Below are positions 1 through 5,662 of a stretch of 5,662 nt of DNA, one piece after another. The DNA is from Pseudomonadota bacterium. Lineage in GTDB: Bacteria > Pseudomonadota > Gammaproteobacteria > Xanthomonadales > Xanthomonadaceae. The notes beneath the pieces are model-generated. The model was given only the letters and a program-made list of their open reading frames with translations. It had not been told where the DNA came from and searched no databases. How positions within the stretch are numbered: position 1 is the first letter of the stretch; every line of letters starts with the position of its first letter. Location of the stretch: assembly GCA_023453655.1 (NCBI GenBank), contig JAEXTE010000232.1:1-5662 (forward strand), read 5' to 3'. The translations under genes were made by a program, and so were the position numbers.

Positions 1-344
1 ACGCGGTCGATGGCGTCGCGCACCTCGTCCTTGGCGATGGTGCCGTCCTTCTCGATCTCGAAGGTCAGCACGGTGGTGGACACGCCCTCGTTGACGATCG
101 AGACCATGTTGTCCAGCGCCGGGATGCTGGCGGTGGCGTCTTCGACCTTGCGCGTGACCTGGGTTTCCAGGGTGCTGGGGCTGGCGCCCGGCAGGGTGAC
201 GGTGACGTTGACCACCGGCACGGTGAGGTCGGGGAACTGCGAAACCGCGAGGCGGTTGAACGCGACCAGCCCGGCCGCGGTGAGCAGGATGAAGACCAGG
301 ATCGCCGGCAGCGGGCGGTGGATGGACCAGGCGGAGAAGTTCAT
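1..344 (-). CDS. RND (HAE-1/AcrB-like) multidrug efflux pump, inner-membrane subunit, N-terminal part only
   Basis: This is the proton-driven inner-membrane subunit of a tripartite RND efflux pump, which takes substrates from periplasm and membrane and passes them through the adaptor to an outer-membrane channel. Only 114 codons plus two bases are present; the gene runs off the left edge, whereas family members are about 1,020-1,060 residues. The visible protein starts MNFSAWSIHRP, has the first transmembrane helix at about residues 12-30 (PAILVFILLTAAGLVAF), then the hallmark start of the porter domain: FPDLTVPVV at 38-46, LPGASPSTLE at 51-60, and a VTRKVEDA stretch at 63-70. Its ATG (344-342) overlaps the adaptor stop codon in an ATGA arrangement, implying one transcript and coupled translation. 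Substrates cannot be read from this fragment. It could belong to any HAE-1 subgroup, but the RND assignment itself is firm. Confidence 0.95.
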   Translation of the reverse strand, partial: MNFSAWSIHRPLPAILVFILLTAAGLVAFNRLAVSQFPDLTVPVVNVTVTLPGASPSTLETQVTRKVEDATASIPALDNMVSIVNEGVSTTVLTFEIEKDGTIAKDEVRDAIDR

Positions 345-1612
345 GGGGTGGCGGCCGGGGCGTCGGTGGCGGCGTCGGCGGGCCCGGCGTTGCGGGTGGC
401 TCCGCTACCGCCGGTGCTGGTGCTGGAGCGGGCCGCGTTGGCGGCCGTGCCCGCACCCTGCGCGGGCGTGGACGCATCGGCGTTCGTGCCGCTGGCGCCT
501 GGCGCCGCAGCGTTGCCGTCGCGGTTGGCTGCCGCGGCCCCGGCCGGCGGCGGCGCATCGACCACGCGCACCAGGTCGCCATCGCCGAGGAAACCCGCGC
601 CGCGCGCGACCACGCGTGCACCGGATTCCAGGCCGCTGCGCACCTCGATGTGTTCCCCGTGCATCGGCCCGACCTCGATGCCCTGCTCGCGCACGCGGTT
701 CTCGCCATCGACGATGAACACGTAGGCGCGGCCATCGCGGCGCACCACCGCTTCGTTCGGAATCAGCAACGCCTGCGCGCGGCCCAGCGCGATGCGGCCC
801 TGCGCGAACATGCCGGCGCGCAGCGGGCCGGGCTCGGCGAGGTCGGCATAGATGGTGCCGGTGCGGCTCTGCGCATCCAGCGCCGGCGCGACGCGTCGCA
901 CGGTGCCGGCCACCGGCCCGGCCGGGGTGTCGACCTGCACGGTGGTGCCGGGCGAGACCAGCAGCAGGTCGCCCTCCGCCAGTTCGGCGCGCCACTCCAG
1001 GCGGCCGTCGCGGATCAGGCGCAGCAGCTCGCCACCCGCGCCCACCACCTGCCCGGGCTGCACGCTGCGCGCGGAGACCACGCCATCCACCGGGGCGCGC
1101 ACCACGGTGAAGTCGCGCTGCACGCGCGCCGCGTCGCGGCTGGCGATGGCGGTATTGAGCCGCGCCTGGGCATTGGCGCGCGCGGCTTCGGCCTCTTCGG
1201 CGTCCTGCAGCGAGACCATGCGGTCGTTGGCCAGCGCGCGCACGCGCGTGGCCTTGCGGCTGGCGGTATCGAGGTTGGTGCGGGCTTCGGTCACCGACGC
1301 ATCGGCCTGGGCCAGCTGCGAGGCCAGGGTGCGATCGTCCAGGCGCAGCAGCACGTCGCCCTGCTCCACCACGCTGCCCACTTCCACCTCGACGCTGGAC
1401 ACGCGCACGCCGGACAGCTCGACGCCCACCGACACCTCCTCCCACGCCGCCACCGCGCCGGAGGCCGTGACTTCCCGCACCACCTCACGCGTCGTTGGCG
1501 TGGCCAGCGATACGGTCAGGCTTGGCGTGGCCTCGGGAGGCGCGTCGTCGCCGCAGGCGGCCAGGGACAGCAGTCCGGCAACGGCCAGCGCGCGCAGGGG
1601 AAAGGCAGGCAT
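341..1612 (-). CDS. RND efflux periplasmic adaptor (membrane fusion protein), lipoprotein
   Basis: A 423-residue HlyD/AcrA-type adaptor that links the RND pump to an outer-membrane channel. The chosen ATG (1612-1610) gives a classical lipoprotein signal: Arg7, a hydrophobic core at 8-19, and lipobox LAAC with Cys20 as the lipidated residue. An in-frame ATG at 1654 would add 14 residues ahead of the signal and lie inside the operator, so it is rejected. Domain order fits the family: first lipoyl half about 55-92 (SGVRVSSVEVEVGSVVEQGD), alpha-helical hairpin about 95-165 rich in Ala/Arg/Glu, second lipoyl half about 167-192 (FTVVRAPVDGVVSAR), beta-barrel about 205-285, and membrane-proximal domain about 286-350. 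Unusually, residues about 353-423 form a low-complexity Ala/Gly/Ser/Thr/Pro/Asn tail, probably disordered. The stop overlaps the pump start by 4 nt. Expression is probably controlled by the divergent MarR protein. No outer-membrane factor gene is visible in the window. Confidence 0.95.
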   Translation of the reverse strand: MPAFPLRALAVAGLLSLAACGDDAPPEATPSLTVSLATPTTREVVREVTASGAVAAWEEVSVGVELSGVRVSSVEVEVGSVVEQGDVLLRLDDRTLASQLAQADASVTEARTNLDTASRKATRVRALANDRMVSLQDAEEAEAARANAQARLNTAIASRDAARVQRDFTVVRAPVDGVVSARSVQPGQVVGAGGELLRLIRDGRLEWRAELAEGDLLLVSPGTTVQVDTPAGPVAGTVRRVAPALDAQSRTGTIYADLAEPGPLRAGMFAQGRIALGRAQALLIPNEAVVRRDGRAYVFIVDGENRVREQGIEVGPMHGEHIEVRSGLESGARVVARGAGFLGDGDLVRVVDAPPPAGAAAANRDGNAAAPGASGTNADASTPAQGAGTAANAARSSTSTGGSGATRNAGPADAATDAPAATP

Positions 1613-1613
1613 G

Positions 1614-1675
1614 GGGTTTCCGCTCGTATCAGAAGGCTGATACTCTATCAGCACACTGATAAGTTGCGGAAGCCC
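1614..1675. promoter_or_regulatory. Divergent operator region between efflux adaptor and marR-type gene (tandem palindromes)
   Basis: The 76-bp gap between the two divergent starts contains two tandem copies of a 16-bp palindrome, TATCAG-N4-CTGATA: 1627-1642 (spacer AAGG) and 1646-1661 (spacer CACA), 19 bp apart start to start. The inner half-sites also form a palindrome, CTGATA-CTC-TATCAG (1637-1651). An outer imperfect inverted repeat (GGGTTTCCGC at 1614-1623, GCGGAAGCCC at 1666-1675, one mismatch) encloses the set. MarR dimers typically bind palindromes of about 16-20 bp in such divergent gaps, so this is inferred to be the binding region for the adjacent regulator, covering promoters in both directions. 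No -35/-10 pair is good enough to assign with confidence. Confidence 0.8.
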
Positions 1676-1688
1676 GCGGAGGTGGCCA

Positions 1689-2174
1689 ATGGCCGATCAC
1701 GACGCCAGCCCCCTGGAAGCGTTCAGGAATTCCCCCGCCTACCGCACCACGTCGCTGCTCAAGCGCCTGCACATGGGGCTGACGGTGGTGATGGAGGAAA
1801 GCCTGCGCACCCATGGCATCGAACTCTCGCGGCCGCAGGCGCTGGTGCTGATGCACCTGCTGGAGCACCCCGGCGCCTCGAATGCGGACCTGGCGCGCAT
1901 GAGCGCGGTGTCGCCGCAGACCATGCACAAGATCCTGCTGCGCCTGGCGCGCGACGGACTGGTGACGCGTGCGCCGCACCCGTGGCTGGGACGGGTGATG
2001 TCGTTCCGGATCACCGACGCGGGGCGCGACCTGGTGACGCACGGCGCGCGGGTGGCGCAGGGCGTGATCGACGGCGCACTCGGGGGGCTTTCGCCCGAGG
2101 AGCAGGAGCAGCTGGTCGGGCTGCTGGAGCGCTGCGTGGCGCGACTGCCGTCGAACCTGCTCAAGCCGGAGTGA
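1689..2174 (+). CDS. MarR-family transcriptional regulator, probable local repressor of the efflux genes
   Basis: A 161-residue winged helix-turn-helix regulator of the MarR family, within the usual length range. An N-terminal dimerisation helix spans about 15-42, followed by a helix around 48-60 (RPQALVLMHLLEH). The DNA-binding part runs through NADLARMSAVSPQTMHKIL (65-83, helix-turn-helix), a positioning segment LRLARDGLVTR (84-94), the wing around PHPWLGRVMSFRIT (96-109) and a C-terminal dimerisation helix after DAGRDLV. The start is supported by a strong Shine-Dalgarno GGAGGTGG at 1678-1685, with GGAGG ending 6 nt before ATG. Divergent placement from the adaptor/pump pair, with palindromes in the shared gap, points to autorepression and pump repression relieved by a small ligand. 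The ligand is unknown, and an activator role cannot be excluded from sequence. Family assignment is firm; target assignment is inference. Confidence 0.95.
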   Translation: MADHDASPLEAFRNSPAYRTTSLLKRLHMGLTVVMEESLRTHGIELSRPQALVLMHLLEHPGASNADLARMSAVSPQTMHKILLRLARDGLVTRAPHPWLGRVMSFRITDAGRDLVTHGARVAQGVIDGALGGLSPEEQEQLVGLLERCVARLPSNLLKPE

Positions 2175-2290
2175 GCAGCCCTCTGGCGGGGATTTCCGCT
2201 CAGCCCTGCGTTACGCCGCTGGTCGCGCTCCTGGCTTGTGCGGCAGGGCCGCCGCGAAGGGGCCGCGCAGGATGCGACCGGTCACGACTG

Positions 2291-2318
2291 TTGCATTCTA
2301 CAACCCTCGTTGTAGAGT
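2291..2318 (+). promoter_or_regulatory. Putative sigma70-type promoter of the ars operon
   Basis: TTGCAT at 2291-2296 serves as a candidate -35 and TAGAGT at 2313-2318 as a candidate -10 (4 of 6 consensus positions each), separated by 16 bp. Transcription would then start at about 2325-2327, on or within two bases of the arsR ATG (2327), so the message would be essentially leaderless. This agrees with the absence of a clear Shine-Dalgarno sequence before arsR. The promoter is inferred by eye and could be off by a few bases. Confidence 0.55.
2297..2316. promoter_or_regulatory. Inverted repeat in the arsR promoter, probable ArsR operator
   Basis: A perfect 7-bp inverted repeat, TCTACAA (2297-2303) and TTGTAGA (2310-2316), with a 6-bp spacer CCCTCG. 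It fills the spacer and overlaps the -10 of the putative ars promoter, ending 11 bp before the arsR start. ArsR/SmtB repressors bind imperfect dyads of this kind at their own promoters and dissociate when As(III) is bound. Binding here by the adjacent ArsR is inferred from position and symmetry. Confidence 0.75.
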
Positions 2319-2326
2319 CTTGATTC

Positions 2327-2674
2327 ATGAACGACAACGACGCCGTGTCCGCCCTGGGTGCGCTCGCCCATGGCGATCGCCTCGCCGCCTTCCGGATGCT
2401 GGTGCGCGCCGGCCCCGGGGGCATGGCCTCCGGCGAAATCGCGGAGGGCCTGTCGATCCCGCCGACGCGGATGAGCTTCCACCTGGCCACGCTGGAACGC
2501 GCAGGCCTGCTGCGCTCTTGGCGCGACGGGCGCCGCATCCTCTACGCGGCGAGCTATGACGACATGCGCCAGCTCCTGGCCTTCCTCACCGAGGACTGCT
2601 GCTCCGGGAAACCGGAGATCTGCGGCGACCTGGCCACGCTCCCCGATTCCTGTTCCGCCGAGACCTGCGCATGA
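2327..2674 (+). CDS. arsR: ArsR/SmtB-family arsenic-responsive repressor
   Basis: A 115-residue ArsR/SmtB winged-helix metalloregulator that represses the ars operon and releases DNA on binding trivalent arsenic or antimony. The N-terminus ([18 protein letters not shown]) is the typical first helix pair, the recognition region is about residues 35-60 ([28 protein letters not shown]), and the wing is about 63-75 ([14 protein letters not shown]). The E. coli-type ELCVCDL metal site in the recognition helix is absent: there is no Cys there. Instead the C-terminus has Cys91-Cys92 and Cys99 ([10 protein letters not shown]), resembling the C-terminal three-cysteine site of Acidithiobacillus ferrooxidans ArsR, plus two more cysteines at 109 and 114. 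There is no clear Shine-Dalgarno before the ATG, and a leaderless message is likely. Its TGA overlaps the arsC ATG by 4 nt. A family member sensing another thiophilic metal is possible, but the operon context makes arsenic the best call. Confidence 0.95.
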   Translation: MNDNDAVSALGALAHGDRLAAFRMLVRAGPGGMASGEIAEGLSIPPTRMSFHLATLERAGLLRSWRDGRRILYAASYDDMRQLLAFLTEDCCSGKPEICGDLATLPDSCSAETCA

Positions 2675-3102
2675 TCCCTGCCCCGCCGTCGACTTCGACG
2701 ATCTACCACAACCCCGCCTGCGGCACCTCCCGCAACACGCTGGCGATGATGCGCGAGTCGGGCGAGAACCCCGAGGTGATCGAGTACCTGGTGACGCCGC
2801 CCTCGCGCGAGACGCTGGTGGCGCTGATCGCCGCAATGGGAATCCCGCCGCGCGATCTGCTGCGCCGCAAGGGGACGCCCTTTGCGGAGCTGGGCCTGGA
2901 CGATCCCGGACTCAGCGACGACGAACTGGTCGACGCGATGGTGGCGCATCCGATCCTGATCAACCGCCCCATCGTCGTGACCCCGCGGGGCGCGGCGCTG
3001 TGCCGGCCGTCGGAGAAGGTGCTGGCGCTGCTGGACAACCCGGTCGCGTCGTTCACCAAGGAGGATGGCGAGGTGGTCGCGCCTGGCGGGCCGTCGAAGT
3101 GA
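2671..3102 (+). CDS. arsC: Glutaredoxin-dependent arsenate reductase ArsC
   Basis: A 143-residue cytoplasmic arsenate reductase of the glutaredoxin/glutathione-dependent class (plasmid R773 ArsC type, 141 residues), converting As(V) to As(III) for export. The active-site loop [13 protein letters not shown] places catalytic Cys17, matching R773 Cys12 with an offset of 5. The three substrate-binding arginines of R773 (60, 94, 107) correspond to Arg65 in LLRRKG, Arg99 in [12 protein letters not shown] and Arg112 in LCRPSE. The C-terminal FTKEDGE motif is also present. The ATG overlaps the arsR stop (ATGA) and no strong ribosome site precedes it, so translation is probably coupled to arsR. The first 9 or so residues (Pro/Ser/Thr-rich) are slightly longer than in R773. 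Nothing is truncated, and the class is unambiguous compared with thioredoxin-coupled ArsC. Confidence 0.97.
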   Translation: MIPAPPSTSTIYHNPACGTSRNTLAMMRESGENPEVIEYLVTPPSRETLVALIAAMGIPPRDLLRRKGTPFAELGLDDPGLSDDELVDAMVAHPILINRPIVVTPRGAALCRPSEKVLALLDNPVASFTKEDGEVVAPGGPSK

Positions 3103-3824
3103 TGGATGCCATTGCGTTCGATCTACCTCATGTCGACCTGGCGCAGCTCGCGCCGATCGATGTCGGCGCGCTGGCCGCGCCCGGCGATCCGGGCCATCCG
3201 CCCCGGATCCTGATCCTCTACGGCTCGCTGCGGGAACGTTCGTACTCGCGCCTGCTGGCCGAAGAGGCCGGCCGGCTGCTGCGCTGGTACGGCTGCGACG
3301 TGCGCATGTTCGACCCGCACGGCCTGCCGCTGCCGGACGACGCGGCGCCCGACCACCCGAAGGTGGGCGAACTGCGCGGTCTCGCGGACTGGTCCGAGGG
3401 CATGGTCTGGGTCAGCCCGGAGCGCCACGGTGCCATGACCGGCATCATGAAGGCGCAGATCGACTGGATTCCCCTCGCGCAGGGCGCCCGGCGCCCGACC
3501 CAGGGCAAGACGCTGGCGCTGATGCAGGTCTGCGGCGGCTCGCAGAGCTTCAACGCCGTCAACCAGCTGCGCGTGCTGGGCCGCTGGATGCGCATGGTCA
3601 CCATCCCGAACCAGTCTTCGGTCGCCAAGGCGTACCAGGAATTCGACGAGGCCGGGCGCATGAAGCCGTCGGCCTACTACCAGCGGGTGGTCGATGTCTG
3701 CGAGGAGCTGGTGAAGTTCACCTGGCTGGTGCGGGGGCGCTCGGCCTACCTCACCGACCGCTACTCCGAGCGCGTCGAAACCGCCGAAGCGCTGTCCAGG
3801 CGCGTCGACCAGCGCGCCATCTGA
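3102..3824 (+). CDS. arsH: ArsH, NADPH-dependent FMN flavoprotein (organoarsenical oxidase type)
   Basis: A 240-residue flavodoxin-fold protein of the ArsH family. Characterised ArsH proteins are FMN-dependent NADPH oxidoreductases; several oxidise trivalent methyl- or aromatic arsenicals to less toxic pentavalent forms, and some act as quinone or azo reductases. The FMN phosphate loop is [12 protein letters not shown] (39-50), following beta-strand RILIL. The family signature [21 protein letters not shown] lies at 105-125, and [16 protein letters not shown] at 142-157 lines the flavin/nucleotide region. A 34-residue N-terminal extension before the Rossmann-like core is normal for ArsH. The ATG shares its A with the arsC TGA (TGATG), so translation is likely coupled. 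The reading frame is open far upstream inside arsC, but homology begins near this ATG. No arsM methyltransferase is in the window, so methylated substrates would have to come from elsewhere. Confidence 0.96.
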   Translation: MDAIAFDLPHVDLAQLAPIDVGALAAPGDPGHPPRILILYGSLRERSYSRLLAEEAGRLLRWYGCDVRMFDPHGLPLPDDAAPDHPKVGELRGLADWSEGMVWVSPERHGAMTGIMKAQIDWIPLAQGARRPTQGKTLALMQVCGGSQSFNAVNQLRVLGRWMRMVTIPNQSSVAKAYQEFDEAGRMKPSAYYQRVVDVCEELVKFTWLVRGRSAYLTDRYSERVETAEALSRRVDQRAI

Positions 3825-3840
3825 CCCCTCCGGACGCGCC

Positions 3841-5145
3841 ATGCTCGCCCTCGCGATCTTCGTCGCCACGCTCGTGCTGGTCATCTGGCAGCCGCGCGGG
3901 GTTGGCATCGGCTGGTCGGCGCTCGCCGGCGCGGCGGTGGCGCTCGCCACCGGCGTCGTGGGCTGGAGCGACGTGGGCACGGTGTGGGGCATCGTCTGGG
4001 ATGCCACGTTCACTTTCGTGGCCCTGATCGTCATCTCGCTCATCCTGGACGAGGCGGGCTTCTTCGCGTGGGCGGCCCTGCACGTGGCGCGCTGGGGGGG
4101 CGGGGACGGCCGCCGGCTGTTCCCGCTGATCGTGCTGCTGGGCGCGGCGATCGCCGCGGTGTTCGCCAACGACGGCGCGGCGCTGCTGCTGACGCCGATC
4201 GTGCTGGCCATCCTGCTGCGCCTGCATTTTCCGCCCGCCGGGGCGCTGGCCTTCACCGTGGCCTGCGGCTTCATCGCCGACACCGCGAGCCTGCCGCTGG
4301 TGGTCTCGAACCTGGTGAACATCGTCACCGCGAACTTCTTCGACGTGTCGTTCGGTCGCTACGCGGCGGTCATGGTGCCGGTGAACCTGGTGTCGGTGGT
4401 CGCGACGTTGCTGGTGCTGTGGCTCTGGTTCCGGAACGACATCCGCGTCTCCTACGCGGTCCGCGAGCTGGAGGCGCCGCGCCTGGCGATCCGCGACCAC
4501 GCCGTGTTCCGGGCCGCGCTGCCGCTGCTGGCGCTGCTGCTGGTGGCCTACTTCGCCACAGGGCCGCTTGGCGTGCCGATCTCGCTGGTAACCGGCGCGG
4601 CCGCGCTGCTGCTGATGGCCATCGCGGGACGCTGGGCGACCGGCGGCCGGGGCGCCACGATGGCGCTGCCCGCGATCCTGCGCGGCGCGCCCTGGCAGAT
4701 CGTGCTGTTCTCGCTCGGGATGTACCTGGTGGTCTACGGGCTGGGCAATGCCTGGCTGACGGCCGCGGCGACCGGCGTGCTCGAATGGCTGGCCGCGCAA
4801 GGGACGTTCGTGGCGGGCGTGGGCACGGGCTTCGCCGTGGCCGCCCTGGCGTCGGTCATGAACAACATGCCGGCGACCCTGGTCGGTGCGCTGGCCATCG
4901 ACGGCGCCGACGTCCCGGCGGCGACCCGCGAGCTGATGCTGTACGCCAACGTCGTCGGCAACGACCTGGGGCCCAAGCTGACGCCCATCGGTTCGCTTGC
5001 CACCCTGCTGTGGCTGCACGTGCTCGCAGGGAAGGGGCAGCGGATCACGTGGGGCCAGTACATGAAGGTCGGACTGGCGCTGACGCCACCGGTCCTGCTG
5101 GCGACGCTGGTGACACTGTGGCTCTGGCTGCCGCTGTCGCGGTAG
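3841..5145 (+). CDS. arsB: ArsB arsenite/antimonite efflux antiporter
   Basis: A 434-residue integral inner-membrane protein of the ArsB family (ion transporter superfamily; E. coli ArsB is 429 residues) that exports As(III)/Sb(III) in exchange for protons. Hydrophobic segments run along the whole length, consistent with about 12 membrane helices. Conserved family stretches are VLVIWQPRGVGIGWSA (12-27), FANDGAALLLTPI (108-120), GFIADTASLPLVVSNLVN (143-160), RGAPWQIVLFSLGMYLV (281-297), NNMPATLVGALAI (341-353) and NDLGPKLTPIGSLATLLWLH (374-393). The gene is full length and ends cleanly at TAG. The start lies 16 bp after arsH with only a weak GGA (3832-3834) as a ribosome site, so it is probably expressed from the arsR promoter. 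No arsA ATPase gene accompanies it, so transport is probably secondary. It is clearly not the ACR3 type. Confidence 0.97.
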   Translation: MLALAIFVATLVLVIWQPRGVGIGWSALAGAAVALATGVVGWSDVGTVWGIVWDATFTFVALIVISLILDEAGFFAWAALHVARWGGGDGRRLFPLIVLLGAAIAAVFANDGAALLLTPIVLAILLRLHFPPAGALAFTVACGFIADTASLPLVVSNLVNIVTANFFDVSFGRYAAVMVPVNLVSVVATLLVLWLWFRNDIRVSYAVRELEAPRLAIRDHAVFRAALPLLALLLVAYFATGPLGVPISLVTGAAALLLMAIAGRWATGGRGATMALPAILRGAPWQIVLFSLGMYLVVYGLGNAWLTAAATGVLEWLAAQGTFVAGVGTGFAVAALASVMNNMPATLVGALAIDGADVPAATRELMLYANVVGNDLGPKLTPIGSLATLLWLHVLAGKGQRITWGQYMKVGLALTPPVLLATLVTLWLWLPLSR

Positions 5146-5315
5146 GCGAGCGGCGCGCGGTCGGGGGCAGTCGCCTCTGCTCGACGGACTCCATCCGCAT
5201 GCGGAAGCTGCGCACACCGCTCATCCGCCTGTTGCGGACGCGATCGCATCCCATAACTCGCCGAGCCACCCACGACCCGCACGCTAGACGATCTCGCGAC
5301 TCCGATTCGAGGTTT
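5146..5315. other. Non-coding region after arsB, no supported gene
   Basis: I see no credible coding region here; open frames on either strand are short GC-driven runs without family features. Two small dyads occur: a 12-bp self-complementary TCCGCATGCGGA (5194-5205) and a 5-bp stem TCCGC/GCGGA with a 5-nt loop (5224-5238). Neither is followed by a T tract, so no intrinsic terminator for the ars operon can be assigned. Confidence 0.6.
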
Positions 5316-5417
5316 GCCCTCCCCCGCACGCGGGGAGCAAGCCGATGCGCGAGGCGTTGGCGCACATGGACGCCAGGCTGCCTGCTGTTGCCCCTGCCCC
5401 GCATGCGGGGGAAGGCC
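5316..5417. repeat. Composite REP-like element, copy 1
   Basis: A GC-rich palindrome (CTCCCC 5319-5324, GGGGAG 5332-5337) is followed by a spacer beginning GCCGATGCGCGAG at 5341 and ending CCTGCTGTTGCCC at 5393. A second palindrome follows, the perfect CCCCGCATGCGGGG at 5397-5410, extended by GAAGGCC to 5417. The 53-bp spacer recurs at 5566-5618 with about 47 of 54 aligned columns identical by hand alignment. Such palindrome pairs resemble REP doublets/REPINs, which are common in intergenic DNA of gamma-proteobacteria. No transposase (RAYT) is in the window. Confidence 0.75.
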
Positions 5418-5445
5418 ACAGAACGGGTTCAAAGCGCCTATGACA

Positions 5446-5496
5446 GCCTTCCCCCTTCCCCTGCGTGCGGGGAAGGCCGGGATGGAGGCGCGCGCC
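5446..5496. repeat. Single REP-like palindromic unit
   Basis: An 8-bp inverted repeat, CCTTCCCC (5454-5461) and GGGGAAGG (5469-5476), with a 7-nt loop, followed by CCGGGATGGAGGCGCGCGCC. The tail after the palindrome matches the end of the last repeat in the window (GGAAGGCCGGGATGG then GCGCGCGCC), so this is a third, shorter member lying between the two composite copies. Just downstream, CGCGCC-GAA-GGCGCG (5491-5505) could fold as a small hairpin overlapping its end. Confidence 0.65.
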
Positions 5497-5540
5497 GAAG
5501 GCGCGTCCTGCTGACGCGGCGACCTGCCGTCCCCACCCCA

Positions 5541-5657
5541 ACCCTCCCCCGCGCGCGGGGGAAGGGCCGATGCGCGAGCGTTGGCGGAACACGCACGCCA
5601 AGCCGCCTGCTGTTGCCCTTCCGCTCGCGGGGGAAGGCCGGGATGGGCGCGCGCGCC
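5541..5657. repeat. Composite REP-like element, copy 2
   Basis: The perfect 16-bp palindrome CCCCCGCGCGCGGGGG (5546-5561), flanked by CCCT and AAGGG, is followed by the same spacer as copy 1 (5566-5618) and then by an imperfect palindrome, CCTTCC (5617-5622) with GGAAGG (5632-5637), ending in CCGGGATGGGCGCGCGCGCC. The start-to-start offset of the spacers is 225 bp. Further members may lie beyond the right edge. Confidence 0.75.
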
Positions 5658-5662
5658 ACAGG

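Noticed and set aside
10..725. Plus-strand open frames opposite the adaptor and pump genes, plus others up to 2323
   Set aside because: They are high-GC shadows; the minus-strand products match adaptor and RND families throughout.
1613..1654. Upstream in-frame ATG at 1654 as the adaptor start
   Set aside because: It would put 14 residues before a perfect lipoprotein signal peptide, and its codons lie in the palindromic operator; the ATG at 1612 gives a normal lipobox at Cys20.
2240..2252. Hairpin GCGGC-AGG-GCCGC after marR as a terminator
   Set aside because: The stem is only 5 bp with a 3-nt loop and no T tract follows; in DNA this GC-rich it is expected by chance.
2556..3101. Open frame upstream of arsH, extending it by 182 residues
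   Set aside because: The extension is a GC-rich shadow of arsR/arsC with Arg/Gly/Ala-biased composition; ArsH similarity starts just after the ATG at 3102, and the overlap with the arsC stop is a typical operon junction.
3123..4328. Long minus-strand open frames opposite arsH and arsB (also 3751-5217)
   Set aside because: They are antisense to clearly conserved genes, have compositions dominated by Gln/Arg/His or Ser/Ala, and show no recognisable domain.
5194..5238. Dyads after arsB as an intrinsic terminator
   Set aside because: The TCCGCATGCGGA palindrome has no room for a loop without losing pairs, the second stem has 5 bp, and no U-rich tract follows either one.
5316..5657. Repeats at the right end as a CRISPR array
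   Set aside because: The spacer itself is conserved between copies and unit spacing is irregular, the opposite of a CRISPR array; no cas gene is near.
5284..5659. Open frames within the right-end repeats
   Set aside because: They are composed of translated repeat units (Pro/Arg/Gly-rich), without a ribosome site or similarity to any family I recognise.

Overview
This high-GC window looks like a chromosomal segment of a gammaproteobacterium of the Xanthomonadaceae/Lysobacteraceae type (Lysobacter, Luteimonas, Pseudoxanthomonas or a relative). The assignment is an inference from the GC-rich codon use, the protein character and the GC-rich palindromic intergenic repeats at the right end. No rRNA, tRNA or other taxonomic marker is present. 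All six genes are recognisable members of known families, so the window holds two stress-resistance modules and not an obviously new system.

Left half (1-2174): a divergently arranged multidrug-efflux module. On the minus strand a lipoprotein periplasmic adaptor (membrane fusion protein) is followed, with a 4-nt ATGA overlap, by the N-terminal part of an RND (HAE-1/AcrB-like) inner-membrane pump that runs off the left edge. On the plus strand a MarR-family regulator is transcribed away from them. The 76-bp gap between the two carries a striking operator: two tandem 16-bp palindromes (TATCAG-N4-CTGATA) 19 bp apart, enclosed by a further imperfect inverted repeat. The likely logic is that MarR represses both itself and the pump until a ligand releases it.

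Right half (2291-5145): a compact arsenic-resistance operon arsR-arsC-arsH-arsB. ArsR is the As(III)-responsive repressor with a C-terminal vicinal-cysteine site. ArsC is a glutaredoxin-type arsenate reductase that makes arsenite. ArsH is an NADPH:FMN-type flavoprotein linked to oxidation of trivalent organoarsenicals. ArsB is the arsenite extrusion antiporter. The first three genes overlap at their start/stop codons, and arsB follows after 16 bp. A 20-bp inverted repeat sits inside the putative promoter just ahead of arsR, and the geometry suggests a leaderless arsR transcript.

The right end (5146-5662) has no credible gene. Its distal 350 bp are a cluster of GC-rich REP-like palindromes, including two copies of a composite element of about 100 bp (palindrome, conserved spacer of about 53 bp, palindrome). 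No convincing intrinsic terminator is visible after marR or arsB.
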